DNA of 56,555 nt from UBA9845 sp051889975 (lineage in GTDB: Bacteria; Bacillota; Clostridia; Christensenellales; UBA1242): positions 1-56,555 of the forward strand of contig JBJFDJ010000011.1 of NCBI GenBank assembly GCA_051889975.1. The letters run 5' to 3'. Position 1 is the stretch's first letter, and each line of letters begins with the position of its first letter. The translations under genes were made by a program, and so were the position numbers. A model generated the notes under the pieces. That model was not told where the DNA came from, searched no databases, and saw only the letters and a program-made list of their open reading frames with translations. Below, one piece after another: positions 1 to 8,143 of this stretch.

Positions 1-1472
1 AGTTACATTGAAAACATAGAAGTTTTATACAATGATTGTGCCGATTGCATTAGTTGTGAAGCAGAATGCAAAAACGCAAAAAATTCATTGTGTCAAAACT
101 TAAACGATTGCAAAACTTTGTGCGATAAATTAAAAGATGGAACTATTGAACTCTCTTTGGATGAAATTGAAACTTGCAATGAATATATAAAATTGTTGCA
201 AAGTTATGCCGACAGATTAAATTCAACAAAAGGCAACATTAACGCAAAGGTTGGCAATATAGCAAAAGTTAAAAATAATTATAGCACACAAATTAACAAT
301 GTTAAACAAGCCTATGAAATATTGTTGCAAGCCCTTGAAACAAGACTTGAATGCTATAACGATTGCAACAACGCAATATGCAACATTAAAGATATAATAA
401 ACAAAACAAATGTAAATTTAAAAGAAGCCGAATTAAATAAGAGCAACAGCCAAGATATAAATCAAAATTACACCGACAAACTGGAAAATGTAAACAACAA
501 AACAAATATTTATAACAGCAATCAAAAGACAAACAACAACACAAATTATGCCCCACAACAATTGACCAACAAAAATAACTCTCAATCTTTGACCAATAAT
601 AAAAACAATAATTTTCAACAACAAAATAACAAAAACAATAACTCACAATTAACAAACAAAAATACAACTACGCAAAACGCACAAAATAACAATGTTCAAA
701 ACAGTCAAAGTTTTAACAAAACACAAACCAGTCAAAACACGCCACCACCTTTTGAGATGCCTGTTGAAGAACAAAATTTAAATAGCACAAATCAAAACAA
801 TCAAGCCGTTCCATACAACAACTATCCTGTGCAAAATGGCACATATAACAACGGTTATCCCTATGCAAACAATGCTTATCCCCCAAGAAACATAGATACT
901 TATCAAAACATCAACAAAAATATTGATACTTACAGACCAAACGTTCCAATTTACAACAATAATTATAACAATCAATATTTTAACGAAAACCAAGAAACTG
1001 TTACAAATCAAAACACTTTAAAACAAAACAATACAAATGCAAACAACTTAAAAAATGAAAAAACTAACAATTTAAAACAAACCAATGTTAGCAATTTAAA
1101 AGATACAAATTTAAAAGATGTAAAAAAGTCAATTAAAAACAATCAAAACCTTTTAAACAAACCAACAAAAAAGAACATTTCACAAGACAAATTAAACAAA
1201 AATAATGATAAGGTGGTTTTTGATGAAGAGTCTCCACTTCCTTACCCATATGACAATGAAAAAATTATGGAACAAGACAAAAACAACACGCAAAAAAATG
1301 CAACAACAAACAACAACAAAAATGAAAAAGTTGATGAAGACTATGGCGTTATGCCTTTGAATGAACTAGACAAAGAAAGTGGTATGCAAACTCAAAAAAA
1401 CACCGAAAAATCTAACAAAAACACTACTATGCAAACAAAAAATACTGATGAAAATTCACCACAAAAAAATTT
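1..1472 (+). CDS. Asn/Gln-rich low-complexity protein, partial at both ends
   Basis: The frame is open from base 1 (no start codon is needed upstream of 88) and runs into the assembly gap, so both ends are missing; about 490 residues are visible. The first ~35 residues contain a run of spaced cysteines (DCADCISCEAEC and NDCKTLCDKL). Residues ~35-150 look helical and coiled-coil-like. From ~residue 150 onward the protein is dominated by Asn, Gln, Lys and Thr, with many poly-Asn stretches and a Tyr/Pro/Asn-rich segment near residues 260-330. I do not recognise the family. The composition suggests a disordered, prion-like or surface/spore-coat type region, but this is inference from composition only. 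The apparent reading frame beyond the gap is antisense to sigF and is not part of this gene. Confidence 0.7.
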
Positions 1473-1572
1473 NNNNNNNNNNNNNNNNNNNNNNNNNNNN
1501 NNNNNNNNNNNNNNNNNNNNNNNNNNNNNNNNNNNNNNNNNNNNNNNNNNNNNNNNNNNNNNNNNNNNNNNN
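1473..1572. other. Assembly gap (100 N)
   Basis: Exactly 100 N, the conventional filler for a scaffold join of unknown size. The real distance between the Asn-rich gene and sigF is therefore unknown, and genes that usually follow sigF (for example spoVA genes) could be hidden here. Confidence 0.98.
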
Positions 1573-1586
1573 AAAGTTGCTATTTT

Positions 1587-2309
1587 TTATTTGAATTTGC
1601 TTTTAAGTTTTTCAATTATTTTATTTTCTAATCGGCTTACTTGAACTTGACTTACATTTAAGATATCAGCAATTTCGCTTTGAGTTTTATCTTGAAAAAA
1701 TCGCAAGGCAATGAGTTGCTTGTCCTTTTGTGGCAATTCCTTTATCAAATCTTTTAAAACCAAACTATCAATAAAGTTGTCAGTATGATTTTGGTCCTCT
1801 ATGCTTTCTAAAATTGTTCTGCTGTTGGGATTTGTTTCGTCTTGTTTGTCATCAAGTGACAAAAGAGCCTTTCGGCTATCAATTGCAAAAACAATTTCTT
1901 GCTCATCCACTTTAAATTCGTTTGCAAGATGTTCTATGCTTGGGTCGGCATCGTGATTTTCTCTGTATTTTTGTATATATTTTGTAATTTGCATATTTAG
2001 TGATTTTAATGCTCTGCTAACTTTTATTGAGCCGTCATCACGCAAAAATCGTTTGACTTCCCCTGCAATCATTGGCACAGCATATGTTGAAAATTTAACT
2101 CCAAAACTTTCATTAAAGTTGTTTATTGCTTTAACAAAACCCAGTGAACCAAGTTGAAAAAGGTCGTCATACTCCACGCCTTTGTTTCTGTAAATTTTGA
2201 TGACACTTTTTATCAGTGGCATATTTTCATTTACAAGAGTTGATTTTGCTGTTTCATCGCCATTTTGCGCTTTGTGTATTAAATTTATAGTCTCATCTGC
2301 TGACAGCAT
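1587..2309 (-). CDS. sigF: RNA polymerase sporulation sigma factor SigF
   Basis: Sigma-70 family protein of 240 residues. Region 2 is clear (YDDLFQLGSLGFVKAI near residue 50, then GVKFSTYAVPMIAGEVKRF and RDDGSIKVSR near 70-100), a pattern typical of sigma-F/sigma-G/sigma-B relatives. Region 4 has a helix-turn-helix (TQSEIADILNVSQVQVSRLE) near residues 205-226. It is the third gene after spoIIAA and spoIIAB, which identifies it as SigF, the first forespore-specific sigma factor. The ATG at 2309 has GGTG six bases upstream and is preferred over a TTG at 2321. The start overlaps the end of spoIIAB by 17 bp, implying translational coupling. The 3' end lies 14 bp from the assembly gap. Confidence 0.96.
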   Translation of the reverse strand: MLSADETINLIHKAQNGDETAKSTLVNENMPLIKSVIKIYRNKGVEYDDLFQLGSLGFVKAINNFNESFGVKFSTYAVPMIAGEVKRFLRDDGSIKVSRALKSLNMQITKYIQKYRENHDADPSIEHLANEFKVDEQEIVFAIDSRKALLSLDDKQDETNPNSRTILESIEDQNHTDNFIDSLVLKDLIKELPQKDKQLIALRFFQDKTQSEIADILNVSQVQVSRLENKIIEKLKSKFK

Positions 2310-2760
2310 TGTTTTCACCAACCATAGCCATTTTTTTGCTTCCTATATGTTTTGTCATATAAACAGTTACGCCTTTGCTTTTGTTTCGTTCAAGTTTAAA
2401 ACTGTCCATAAAACTCTCTATAACCGTAAAGCCCATTCCACTTCGGTCTTCTTCTGGCTTTGTTGTAAAAAATGGCTCTATTGCTTTTTCAAGGTTGTCA
2501 ATGCCAACTCCGTGGTCGGTTATGCTTATGTGAACATCTGTTTGAGTTAACTTAACTTTTATTGTTATGTCGCCAACTTTGTTTGGATATGCATGCACAA
2601 CACAATTTGTAACTGCTTCACTTACGGCAGTTTTAATTTCTGTAATTTCGTCTAGTGTTGGATTTAGTGGCAAACAAAAACTTGCAACACTGCTTCTTAC
2701 AAAACTTTCGTTTTCGCTTATTGCTTTAACTATCATTGTCATTTCATTTTTAACTTTCAT
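2293..2760 (-). CDS. spoIIAB: Anti-sigma-F factor / serine kinase SpoIIAB
   Basis: GHKL-fold histidine-kinase-like ATPase of 155 residues, slightly longer than the ~146 of B. subtilis because of a short C-terminal extension. The N box (TAVSEAVTNCVVHAYP, ~45-60), G1 box (DHGVGI, ~82) and G2 box (RSGMGF, ~106) are intact. In the known pathway it binds and holds SigF in the predivisional cell and phosphorylates SpoIIAA on serine. It has a good AGGAG site in the 10-bp gap after spoIIAA, and its 3' end overlaps sigF. Confidence 0.96.
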   Translation of the reverse strand: MKVKNEMTMIVKAISENESFVRSSVASFCLPLNPTLDEITEIKTAVSEAVTNCVVHAYPNKVGDITIKVKLTQTDVHISITDHGVGIDNLEKAIEPFFTTKPEEDRSGMGFTVIESFMDSFKLERNKSKGVTVYMTKHIGSKKMAMVGENNAVSR

Positions 2761-2770
2761 TTTTAATCTC

Positions 2771-3079
2771 CTAGTTTATTTTTGGCATAATATTAAACAG
2801 ACCCGTCATATTAAATATTTTTTCTGCGTGCTTACTTGGGTTGCAAATGTAAATTGGGATGTTTTTTTCTTTAAGTTTTTTGTAACGACCAATCAAAATT
2901 CCAACGCCGGTGCTGTCCATAAATTCTAGTTCACTTAAATCAATGATAACTTGATTAAAACCATTTTGCTCAAACAAATCGTCAAGTGTTGTTTTTATGT
3001 AAACTGCATTGCTTTCGTCAAGTTCGCCACATAGCATCACATACATAATTCCGCTATATATTCTGTTTCTTATTTCCAC
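2771..3079 (-). CDS. spoIIAA: Anti-anti-sigma factor SpoIIAA
   Basis: STAS-domain protein of 102 residues. The phosphorylation segment DLSELEFMDSTGVGILIGR carries the conserved serine in DSTG. When dephosphorylated, the family binds SpoIIAB and frees SigF. The start is set to GTG at 3079 because AAAGGAG lies 8 bases upstream; the frame also continues to a TTG at 3106, but that would place the ribosome site inside the gene. First gene of the sigma-F operon. I could not identify a convincing sigma-H or sigma-F promoter in the ~50 bp between this gene and the upstream terminator. Confidence 0.94.
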   Translation of the reverse strand: MEIRNRIYSGIMYVMLCGELDESNAVYIKTTLDDLFEQNGFNQVIIDLSELEFMDSTGVGILIGRYKKLKEKNIPIYICNPSKHAEKIFNMTGLFNIMPKIN

Positions 3080-3130
3080 AAAATTATCTCCTTTGTTAAA
3101 TATCAAATAAAGGATATCACTTGCAAATGC

Positions 3131-3170
3131 AAAAAAAATGACAACCTTTGCTAGATGTTGTCATTTTTTG
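3131..3170 (-). terminator. Terminator after the YwaF-like pair
   Basis: The inverted repeat AATGACAAC/GTTGTCATT (arms extended by A/T to 13 bp) with an 11-nt loop is followed on the minus strand by eight T. It separates the membrane-protein pair from the sigma-F operon. Confidence 0.85.
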
Positions 3171-3200
3171 TAAATAATTTAAAATGAAGATAAAATTATT

Positions 3201-3992
3201 TTATTCTGTTGCTACGCTTTCATTTGTGGCGTCTTTTTTATTTTTTTGCTTTGCGATTATTTTTTTTACAACAAAATCAATCAAATATATGATTGCGCAC
3301 ATTCCGTAAACAGCAACAAAAACCACAAATGGCATAAGCCATGAAGGTATAAATGGAAATGTTGAGCCAGTTATAAAAAACCAATCATAATGATGTCCGT
3401 CAGGTATTCCTAAATATGCGTAATTTCCGAAGAATGCCCAAATGATAATTGCAACAAGACCAACTGCTTCTTTCCAAATATTTTTAAAGTTTAAATTAAC
3501 AGCTTTAAGTGTAACACTTAAAAAGCCCCAAGCGAAAACAAGTCCATGAAAAACAAATGTTTGAACAACCTTGTAGCACCATGGTGTAACTCCACCAAGT
3601 GCAGAGCCAGGATATGTAATATACATTAATGATGCCACAATGGCAAAGCAAGTAATAACGCTTCTCACTGGTTCAAATTTTTTGTTGAATTGTGCAAAAG
3701 GAATAAATACTGCAGTTAATGTGCATATATGAAAAGGAAGTTTGTCAATATCAATTTTACCTTGTGAAAAAGGCATTATAAAGAAATCTAGTATGTATAT
3801 TCCAATAACCAAGTATGCAAGGGTTTTTAATGTAATTGTTTTGGCTTTGTCAGATTTTTTTCTTAAAAGAAAATAGCCACCCAACGATAAACCAAAAATT
3901 AAGACTATATATAAAATATGCCAAATTGAAAATAAAGTAATTTCAGCACTTCCTGTGCTTGTTCCAAAAATGTTTTTAAAAAATTCATTCAT
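3201..3992 (-). CDS. YwaF/TMEM164-family (TIGR02206-like) integral membrane protein
   Basis: 263 residues with about seven predicted membrane segments. Family-like features are the N-terminal SIWHILYIV segment, the central LPFHICTLTAVFIPF segment (~85-100) and the DWFFITGSTFPF segment before the last helices. Members resemble B. subtilis YwaF and animal TMEM164; the biochemical role in bacteria is not established. It has an AGGAG site, overlaps the end of the upstream paralogue by 8 bp, and ends in a charged Lys/Asn tail. The pair forms a two-gene transcript ending at the terminator at 3131-3170. Confidence 0.8.
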   Translation of the reverse strand: MNEFFKNIFGTSTGSAEITLFSIWHILYIVLIFGLSLGGYFLLRKKSDKAKTITLKTLAYLVIGIYILDFFIMPFSQGKIDIDKLPFHICTLTAVFIPFAQFNKKFEPVRSVITCFAIVASLMYITYPGSALGGVTPWCYKVVQTFVFHGLVFAWGFLSVTLKAVNLNFKNIWKEAVGLVAIIIWAFFGNYAYLGIPDGHHYDWFFITGSTFPFIPSWLMPFVVFVAVYGMCAIIYLIDFVVKKIIAKQKNKKDATNESVATE

Positions 3993-4767
3993 TATTAATT
4001 TTCTCCTGTTTTTTATTGTTATTTAATTTAAGTTTTAGTTTTGAATACCAACGCTCTTCTTTTTTTAAGGCAATTTGTTCAACAAGTGCAGTTATGATAA
4101 ACACCACAATAATTGAAACTAAACCAATAATATATGTGTTTATCCATGGAATAGCCGAAAATGGATTTTCCAGCAAATACATACAATTTGGAGGTGCTAA
4201 ATTTGCAAGTCTATAAAGCCCTATGATTATTCCACCATCTAACAAAAGAAAAATCAAACCAAAGAAAACGCTTACAACATTTTTGACGCGAATTTTTATG
4301 TATCCACCAGCAAGCAAATATATTGAGCCAAACAACATAACTGAGTGACTTAACAACCCTTTTAACACACCCCAGTCAGCCAAATTTGGATTTGAACTAT
4401 AGATTTCATTGAACAAAATGCCAATAATTCCACCAGCAACACCAAGATAAAAAGTAAATTCTGCAATATAGGAAAATATTTTTGATTGTTTGTTCTTAAA
4501 GAAACTAGAAATTACAAGAAGCCACATTGCTACGTTGCATGGATATATGGGTAAAAGCATAGTGTTTTCAATCATTGCACTTCCCGTTGAAAAAAAATCA
4601 ACATACAAACTTGAATAATGTATTACAACGGTTAAAATAGCAGATATTTTTAAAATAAAATCCTTACATTTTTGTTGCTTTACAAAAAAACAGCACAAAA
4701 TAATTAAACATATTGTAATAATACCTGAAATAACAATATATAAGGTGTGAGATAAATCAAATAACAT
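3985..4767 (-). CDS. Second YwaF/TMEM164-like integral membrane protein
   Basis: 260 residues, about seven membrane segments, with LLPIYPCNVAMWLL near residue 75 aligning with the LPFHICTL segment of the next gene, so the two look like divergent paralogues. The start chosen is ATG at 4767: it gives DLSHTLYIV at the same distance from the N-terminus as SIWHILYIV in the neighbour. A consensus-like promoter (TTGTCT, 17 bp, TATAAT) ends 7 nt before it and there is no ribosome site, which suggests a leaderless mRNA. ATG 4773 and TTG 4824 are alternatives. It overlaps the following gene by 8 bp. Confidence 0.7.
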   Translation of the reverse strand: MLFDLSHTLYIVISGIITICLIILCCFFVKQQKCKDFILKISAILTVVIHYSSLYVDFFSTGSAMIENTMLLPIYPCNVAMWLLVISSFFKNKQSKIFSYIAEFTFYLGVAGGIIGILFNEIYSSNPNLADWGVLKGLLSHSVMLFGSIYLLAGGYIKIRVKNVVSVFFGLIFLLLDGGIIIGLYRLANLAPPNCMYLLENPFSAIPWINTYIIGLVSIIVVFIITALVEQIALKKEERWYSKLKLKLNNNKKQEKINNE

Positions 4768-4774
4768 CAACATA

Positions 4775-4803
4775 ATTATACAAAATTCAACATAAAAAGA
4801 CAA
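4775..4803 (-). promoter_or_regulatory. Promoter of the YwaF-like pair
   Basis: Read on the minus strand: TTGTCT (4798-4803), 17-bp spacer, TATAAT (4775-4780). The expected transcription start falls at or next to the ATG at 4767. Confidence 0.6.
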
Positions 4804-4824
4804 TCTTTTAATATGCTTATTCAA

Positions 4825-5142
4825 GTTTTTTTTAAATTTAAAAAAATATAAAAGTTAAACTTACCACAAAAATTTGTTTTTTAAGTTTTTGGCAAGTTTT
4901 AGTTCATGTTTACGGAACAAAAAATTAAAGTTCACAACATAGGGTTGTTGATATATCAGAAGAATTTGCAAATTATCCAACAAAACAATGGACATTTACA
5001 CAAATATTGACAGAAGTTTAACAAAAGACAGACTGATTAAATTATATAATAATTTATACCCTAAATTCTGACGCAACTTTAGACGCAACTTTTTTCAGAA
5101 AAGTTAATAAAAACTAAATTTTCAAATAAATTAATACAAAAC
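4825..5142. other. Intergenic region between the YwaF-like gene and the tRNA cluster
   Basis: About 320 bp with no intact gene. It contains the possible integrase remnant (4952-5071) and two tandem copies of GACGCAACTTT (5070-5080, 5082-5092). The second copy runs into a small A/T hairpin (AACTTTT/GAAAAGTT). The rest is AT-rich with no recognisable signal. Confidence 0.6.
4952..5071 (+). pseudogene. Possible tyrosine-recombinase C-terminal remnant
   Basis: A short open frame with no proper start ends in KTMDIYTNIDRSLTKDRL, which resembles the catalytic-tyrosine segment (TTMDIYTH-type) at the end of phage-type integrases. About 80 bp upstream, in another frame, SCLRN is vaguely like the HxLRH box. 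It lies on the strand opposite to its neighbours, close to tRNA genes, which are common integration targets. The match is short and the frame is broken, so this may be chance. Confidence 0.3.
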
Positions 5143-5192
5143 AAAAAAAGTGCTGAACTGCTAGATTTTACTAACAAATTCAACACTTTTTA
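5143..5192 (-). terminator. Terminator of the tRNA operon
   Basis: AAAAAGTGcTGAA pairs with TTCAaCACTTTTT around a ~20-nt loop, with a T-run on the minus strand, 4 bp after the tRNA-Tyr CCA end. Confidence 0.75.
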
Positions 5193-5195
5193 ATT

Positions 5196-5280
5196 TGGTG
5201 GGCAGAGATGGATTCGAACCACCGTAGGCTATGCCGACAGATTTACAGTCTGCTCCTATTGGCCACTCAGGCATCTGCCC
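5196..5280 (-). tRNA. tRNA-Tyr (GTA)
   Basis: 85 nt including an encoded CCA. The acceptor arms are GGGCAGA/TCTGCCC, the anticodon loop is CTGTAAA with GTA, and there is a long variable arm as expected for a bacterial tRNA-Tyr (class II). Last gene of the six-tRNA cluster. Confidence 0.95.
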
Positions 5281-5326
5281 AAACTCAAAAATGAGTTGTT
5301 GAGTTATAAAAACTCGGATAAATAAA

Positions 5327-5402
5327 TGGAGCTGGTGATAGGAATCGAACCTACAACCTGCTGATTACAAATCAGCTGCTCTGCCAATTGAGCCACACCA
5401 GC
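5327..5402 (-). tRNA. tRNA-Thr (TGT)
   Basis: 76 nt. The anticodon loop is TTTGTAA with TGT, and CCA is encoded. The discriminator base is U (end UCCA), which matches the UGGA acceptor-sensing motif of the thrS T-box leader at 53431-53652. Confidence 0.95.
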
Positions 5403-5426
5403 ATTTAAGTTAAGCAATGCTTAACT

Positions 5427-5502
<76 letters not shown>

Positions 5503-5590
5503 ATGTCAGCCAAACAAGTTGATACTTTTTGACTTATGTATAGGAAAAGCATTTCTGCTATGTTGTTAAATTTGCACCTTTCGGTGCTAT

Positions 5591-5667
5591 TGGCGACCCT
5601 AAGGGGGCTCGAACCCCTGACCTCCGCCGTGACAGGGCGGCGCTCTAACCAACTGAGCTACAGAGCC
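5591..5667 (-). tRNA. tRNA-Asp (GTC)
   Basis: 77 nt. Anticodon stem CCGCC/GGCGG, loop CTGTCAC with GTC, discriminator G as expected for Asp, CCA encoded. Confidence 0.95.
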
Positions 5668-5676
5668 AAACAAAAT

Positions 5677-5753
5677 TGGTGGACCTTCACGGACTTGAAC
5701 CGCGGACCGACCGGTTATGAGCCGGTTGCTCTAACCAACTGAGCTAAAGGTCC
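5677..5753 (-). tRNA. CAT-anticodon tRNA (Ile2 or elongator Met)
   Basis: 77 nt. Acceptor GGACCTT/AAGGTCC, anticodon loop CTCATAA, discriminator A, CCA encoded. It lacks initiator features. The GGACCTT acceptor recalls the lysidine-modified Ile2 tRNA of Bacilli more than the elongator Met tRNA, but the sequence alone does not settle it. Confidence 0.9.
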
Positions 5754-5777
5754 ATCACAGTGCAATTGCACTATTAT

Positions 5778-5853
5778 TGGTCGGGGTGGAGAGACTCGAA
5801 CTCCCGGCCCCATGGTCCCAAACCACGTGCGCTACCAACTACGCCACACCCCG
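5778..5853 (-). tRNA. tRNA-Pro (TGG)
   Basis: 76 nt. Anticodon loop TTTGGGA with TGG, acceptor CGGGGTG/CACCCCG, CCA encoded. First tRNA of the operon. Confidence 0.95.
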
Positions 5854-5885
5854 ACAAATAAGCCATTTTGTTTGCTGACTTATTT

Positions 5886-5914
5886 ATGATAATATAAAAT
5901 AAACTATTTGTCAA
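5886..5914 (-). promoter_or_regulatory. Promoter of the tRNA operon
   Basis: On the minus strand: a perfect TTGACA (5909-5914), 17 bp, TATCAT (5886-5891), about 30 nt upstream of tRNA-Pro. Confidence 0.85.
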
Positions 5915-5971
5915 CAATTTTTTTTAAGTTTTTTTAAATATTTATTTACTTTTTTATTAACAAAAAATTAT

Positions 5972-6784
5972 TTAATTTTTATAATTTTTTTCAATCGTTT
6001 TTAACCAGTCAGATTGCACATTTTGTGCCTTAACTTTTTTGTTGACAATTACTTTTGCCACAGATTTTTGCGCCAAAACACTGGCAATAAACTTTTCTAA
6101 ACCACTTACAATGAACACTTTGTCATCTTTTATGGCAATTTTAATTGGTTTTAAAATCTTGCCACACAAAAGTTTGTTTTTGTAATATTTAACATAATAT
6201 GAATTTATATGCGAAAGTTTTTTGCATGGAATGTAATTTTGCACATCTGTGTTTAAAACAACATTTATATAATTTAAAGTTTCTGGCAAAGACTGATTGT
6301 AAATTATAAAATCAAACTTGTTTTTTTGTTTTTGCTCATATTTATATCTTTTAAGACGCAGTTTAATTTGTTTTTCTTCTCTGCCCTTTAAACGATTTTT
6401 TAAGTCTTTTTTATGTTTTGTTGTTAAAAATATTTTAACAATTTTTGTTTTGTCGGCAAGTTTAACGCAAATGTTTTGCGCACCTTCAACGCCAATATCT
6501 TTTATTAATATCTTGTCCTTTTTTATGTAGTCATCAAAAACAAGATATGATGAGCCGTAAAAATTGTTGTGAATATGCTCATATTCAATGAATTCATTAT
6601 TTTTTATCTTTGTTTGAAAATCTTCTTTTGAAATATAAAAATAAGGATAGCCTTCAACTTCTCCTGCCCTTTTGTCACGAGTTGTAAAGGTTGGCATCAT
6701 AACAATATCGCCATTGCTGTTAATCAATTCTTTGATAACAGTGTTTTTACCCACGCCCGAACTTCCTGTTAAAATAACAAACAT
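5972..6784 (-). CDS. Guanylate-kinase-like protein with an extra C-terminal region
   Basis: 270 residues. The first ~175 match the guanylate kinase fold: P-loop GSSGVGKNT (~8-16), FTTRDKRAGEVEGYPYFYIS (~33-52), FIEYEHIHNNFYGSS (~65-79) and the arginine-rich lid (RLKGREEK, ~128). Guanylate kinases convert GMP and ATP to GDP and ADP. Two positions are unusual: the P-loop reads GKNT rather than GK[GS]T, and the usual DID motif reads DIG. A C-terminal ~85-residue region (from ~185) is absent from normal ~200-residue enzymes and is not recognised. It follows plsC and cmk with a 1-bp gap and has its own AGAGG site. It could be a divergent housekeeping gmk or a specialised kinase-like protein. Confidence 0.7.
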   Translation of the reverse strand: MFVILTGSSGVGKNTVIKELINSNGDIVMMPTFTTRDKRAGEVEGYPYFYISKEDFQTKIKNNEFIEYEHIHNNFYGSSYLVFDDYIKKDKILIKDIGVEGAQNICVKLADKTKIVKIFLTTKHKKDLKNRLKGREEKQIKLRLKRYKYEQKQKNKFDFIIYNQSLPETLNYINVVLNTDVQNYIPCKKLSHINSYYVKYYKNKLLCGKILKPIKIAIKDDKVFIVSGLEKFIASVLAQKSVAKVIVNKKVKAQNVQSDWLKTIEKNYKN

Positions 6785-6785
6785 T

Positions 6786-7418
6786 TTATACCTCTAAATT
6801 ATATTTTTGTTTTTTTGATTTCTTTTTGTAGCCATATTGCTGAACAAGACTTTCAAGCCTTGAACTTAAAATTTGATTTATTTCAGCATAAACTGATTTG
6901 TCTTTTGCTCTGTCTAAATATGGTGTTATGTTAATTGGCTCGCCAATAACAAGCCTGTTGCGTCTAAAAATTTTTGCTTTTCTTACCAAAACCATTGGAA
7001 CAATTGGCGCTTGTGACTTTAAGGCAAACATAACAACACCATTTTTTAAATTTTCAACTTCATCTGGTGTTGATGTTCGCGTTCCAGTTGGAAAAATAAC
7101 AATTGGCTTTTGTTTGTCTTTTAAAATTCGCAAAACGCCTTTAACTGCCTCTATGTCTGCTTGACCACGCTTGACTGAAACACAGCCCAGTCTTTTTAAA
7201 TAGCCACCAACCAACTTATTTTTAAATAGTTCTGCCTTGCCCAAGGCGTAAATTCTTGTAAAAGTTTTTGTTGCAATAATCATAATGTCGGCATTAGACT
7301 GATGCGTGCATGCCCAAATACTTTTGCCTTTAATTAAGTTTTTTTTGCCAATTATTCTTGTTGGAAACAACAGTGTTATCGGCAACCAAATAATTATTAA
7401 TGTCAACCAAAACCACAT
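6786..7418 (-). CDS. plsC: 1-acyl-sn-glycerol-3-phosphate acyltransferase (PlsC-type)
   Basis: About 210 residues. It has an N-terminal membrane segment, the catalytic HxxxxD motif (HQSNAD, ~39-44) and the substrate-binding motif FPTGTRTS (~113-120), where EGTR is the usual form. The family adds the second acyl chain to lysophosphatidic acid at the membrane to make phosphatidic acid. It sits between cmk and the guanylate-kinase-like gene, an order (cmk-plsC) common in Clostridia. ATG at 7418 and TTG at 7424 are both possible starts; AAAGGA at the end of cmk is 10 bases before the ATG. Confidence 0.88.
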   Translation of the reverse strand: MWFWLTLIIIWLPITLLFPTRIIGKKNLIKGKSIWACTHQSNADIMIIATKTFTRIYALGKAELFKNKLVGGYLKRLGCVSVKRGQADIEAVKGVLRILKDKQKPIVIFPTGTRTSTPDEVENLKNGVVMFALKSQAPIVPMVLVRKAKIFRRNRLVIGEPINITPYLDRAKDKSVYAEINQILSSRLESLVQQYGYKKKSKKQKYNLEV

Positions 7419-7425
7419 AACCAAT

Positions 7426-8103
7426 TTATCCTTTTATATGTTTTAAAAATTCATTTACAACTTCATCTATGCCAAGATTTGTGCAATCAATCACAATGCT
7501 ATCTTTGCATTTTTTAAGTGGAGAGATGTTTCTAGTTGTGTCGTTGATATCTCTGTTTATCATATCTTGCAAAACTTCGTCATAGTTTGCTTTTTCACCC
7601 TTTTGCAACAATTGTTTATATCTTCTCTCTGCCCTAACCTTGACATCTGCGTCTAAATAAAACTTGAAGTTTGCCTTTGGCAAAACCACCGAGCCAATAT
7701 CTCTGCCATCCATTATAACACTTTGTTCTGTTGCAATTTTTTGTTGCAAAGATTTTAACGATTGCCTTATGACTGGCTGTTTTGAAATTGTGCTTGAAAT
7801 CATACTGATTTCATCGTTATAAAGCCTGTCACTTACATCTTTGCCGTCCAAAAATGTGTGTTGAGTGCCATTTATAAATTTAACAGTTATATCACTATCT
7901 TTTGCAACTTTGCTGGCAACATCAGGTGAATTGATGTCAAGTTTGTTATCTAAATACTTAACTGCATACGCCCTGTATAAAGCCCCAGTGCTGAGATACA
8001 TTATGTTTAATTTCTTTGAAAGCGCCTGTGCAATAGTCGTCTTTCCTGCCCCTGCTGGGCCATCTATTGCAATTGTTATTTTTTTGTTTAAAATTTTACT
8101 CAT
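7426..8103 (-). CDS. cmk: Cytidylate kinase
   Basis: 225 residues, the usual length. P-loop DGPAGAGKTT (~14-23), YLSTGALYRAYA (~36-47), GRDIGSVVLP (~129-138) and the lid region match CMP kinase, which phosphorylates CMP and dCMP with ATP. The start ATG has no Shine-Dalgarno sequence; a TATAAT lies 11 nt upstream, so the mRNA may have only a few leader bases. miaA ends 40 bp upstream on the same strand. The stop overlaps the AAAGGA that probably serves plsC. Confidence 0.93.
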   Translation of the reverse strand: MSKILNKKITIAIDGPAGAGKTTIAQALSKKLNIMYLSTGALYRAYAVKYLDNKLDINSPDVASKVAKDSDITVKFINGTQHTFLDGKDVSDRLYNDEISMISSTISKQPVIRQSLKSLQQKIATEQSVIMDGRDIGSVVLPKANFKFYLDADVKVRAERRYKQLLQKGEKANYDEVLQDMINRDINDTTRNISPLKKCKDSIVIDCTNLGIDEVVNEFLKHIKG

Positions 8104-8143
8104 ACAATAATATTATTATATAATAATGAATTTTGCAAACATT

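Noticed and set aside
386..1011. Minus-strand frames with Cys/Val/Ile-rich translations
   Set aside because: They are the complement of the Asn/Gln-rich coding strand, which has few stops on the other strand because of its composition.
1473..1644. Continuation of the Asn-rich frame through the gap to 1644
   Set aside because: The part after the N run is antisense to the sigF 3' end, and the gap length is arbitrary, so the frame has no meaning there.
5536..5742. Forward ORF across the tRNA-Asp and Met/Ile2 genes
   Set aside because: It lies entirely over tRNA genes and their spacers; such antisense tRNA frames are common false calls.
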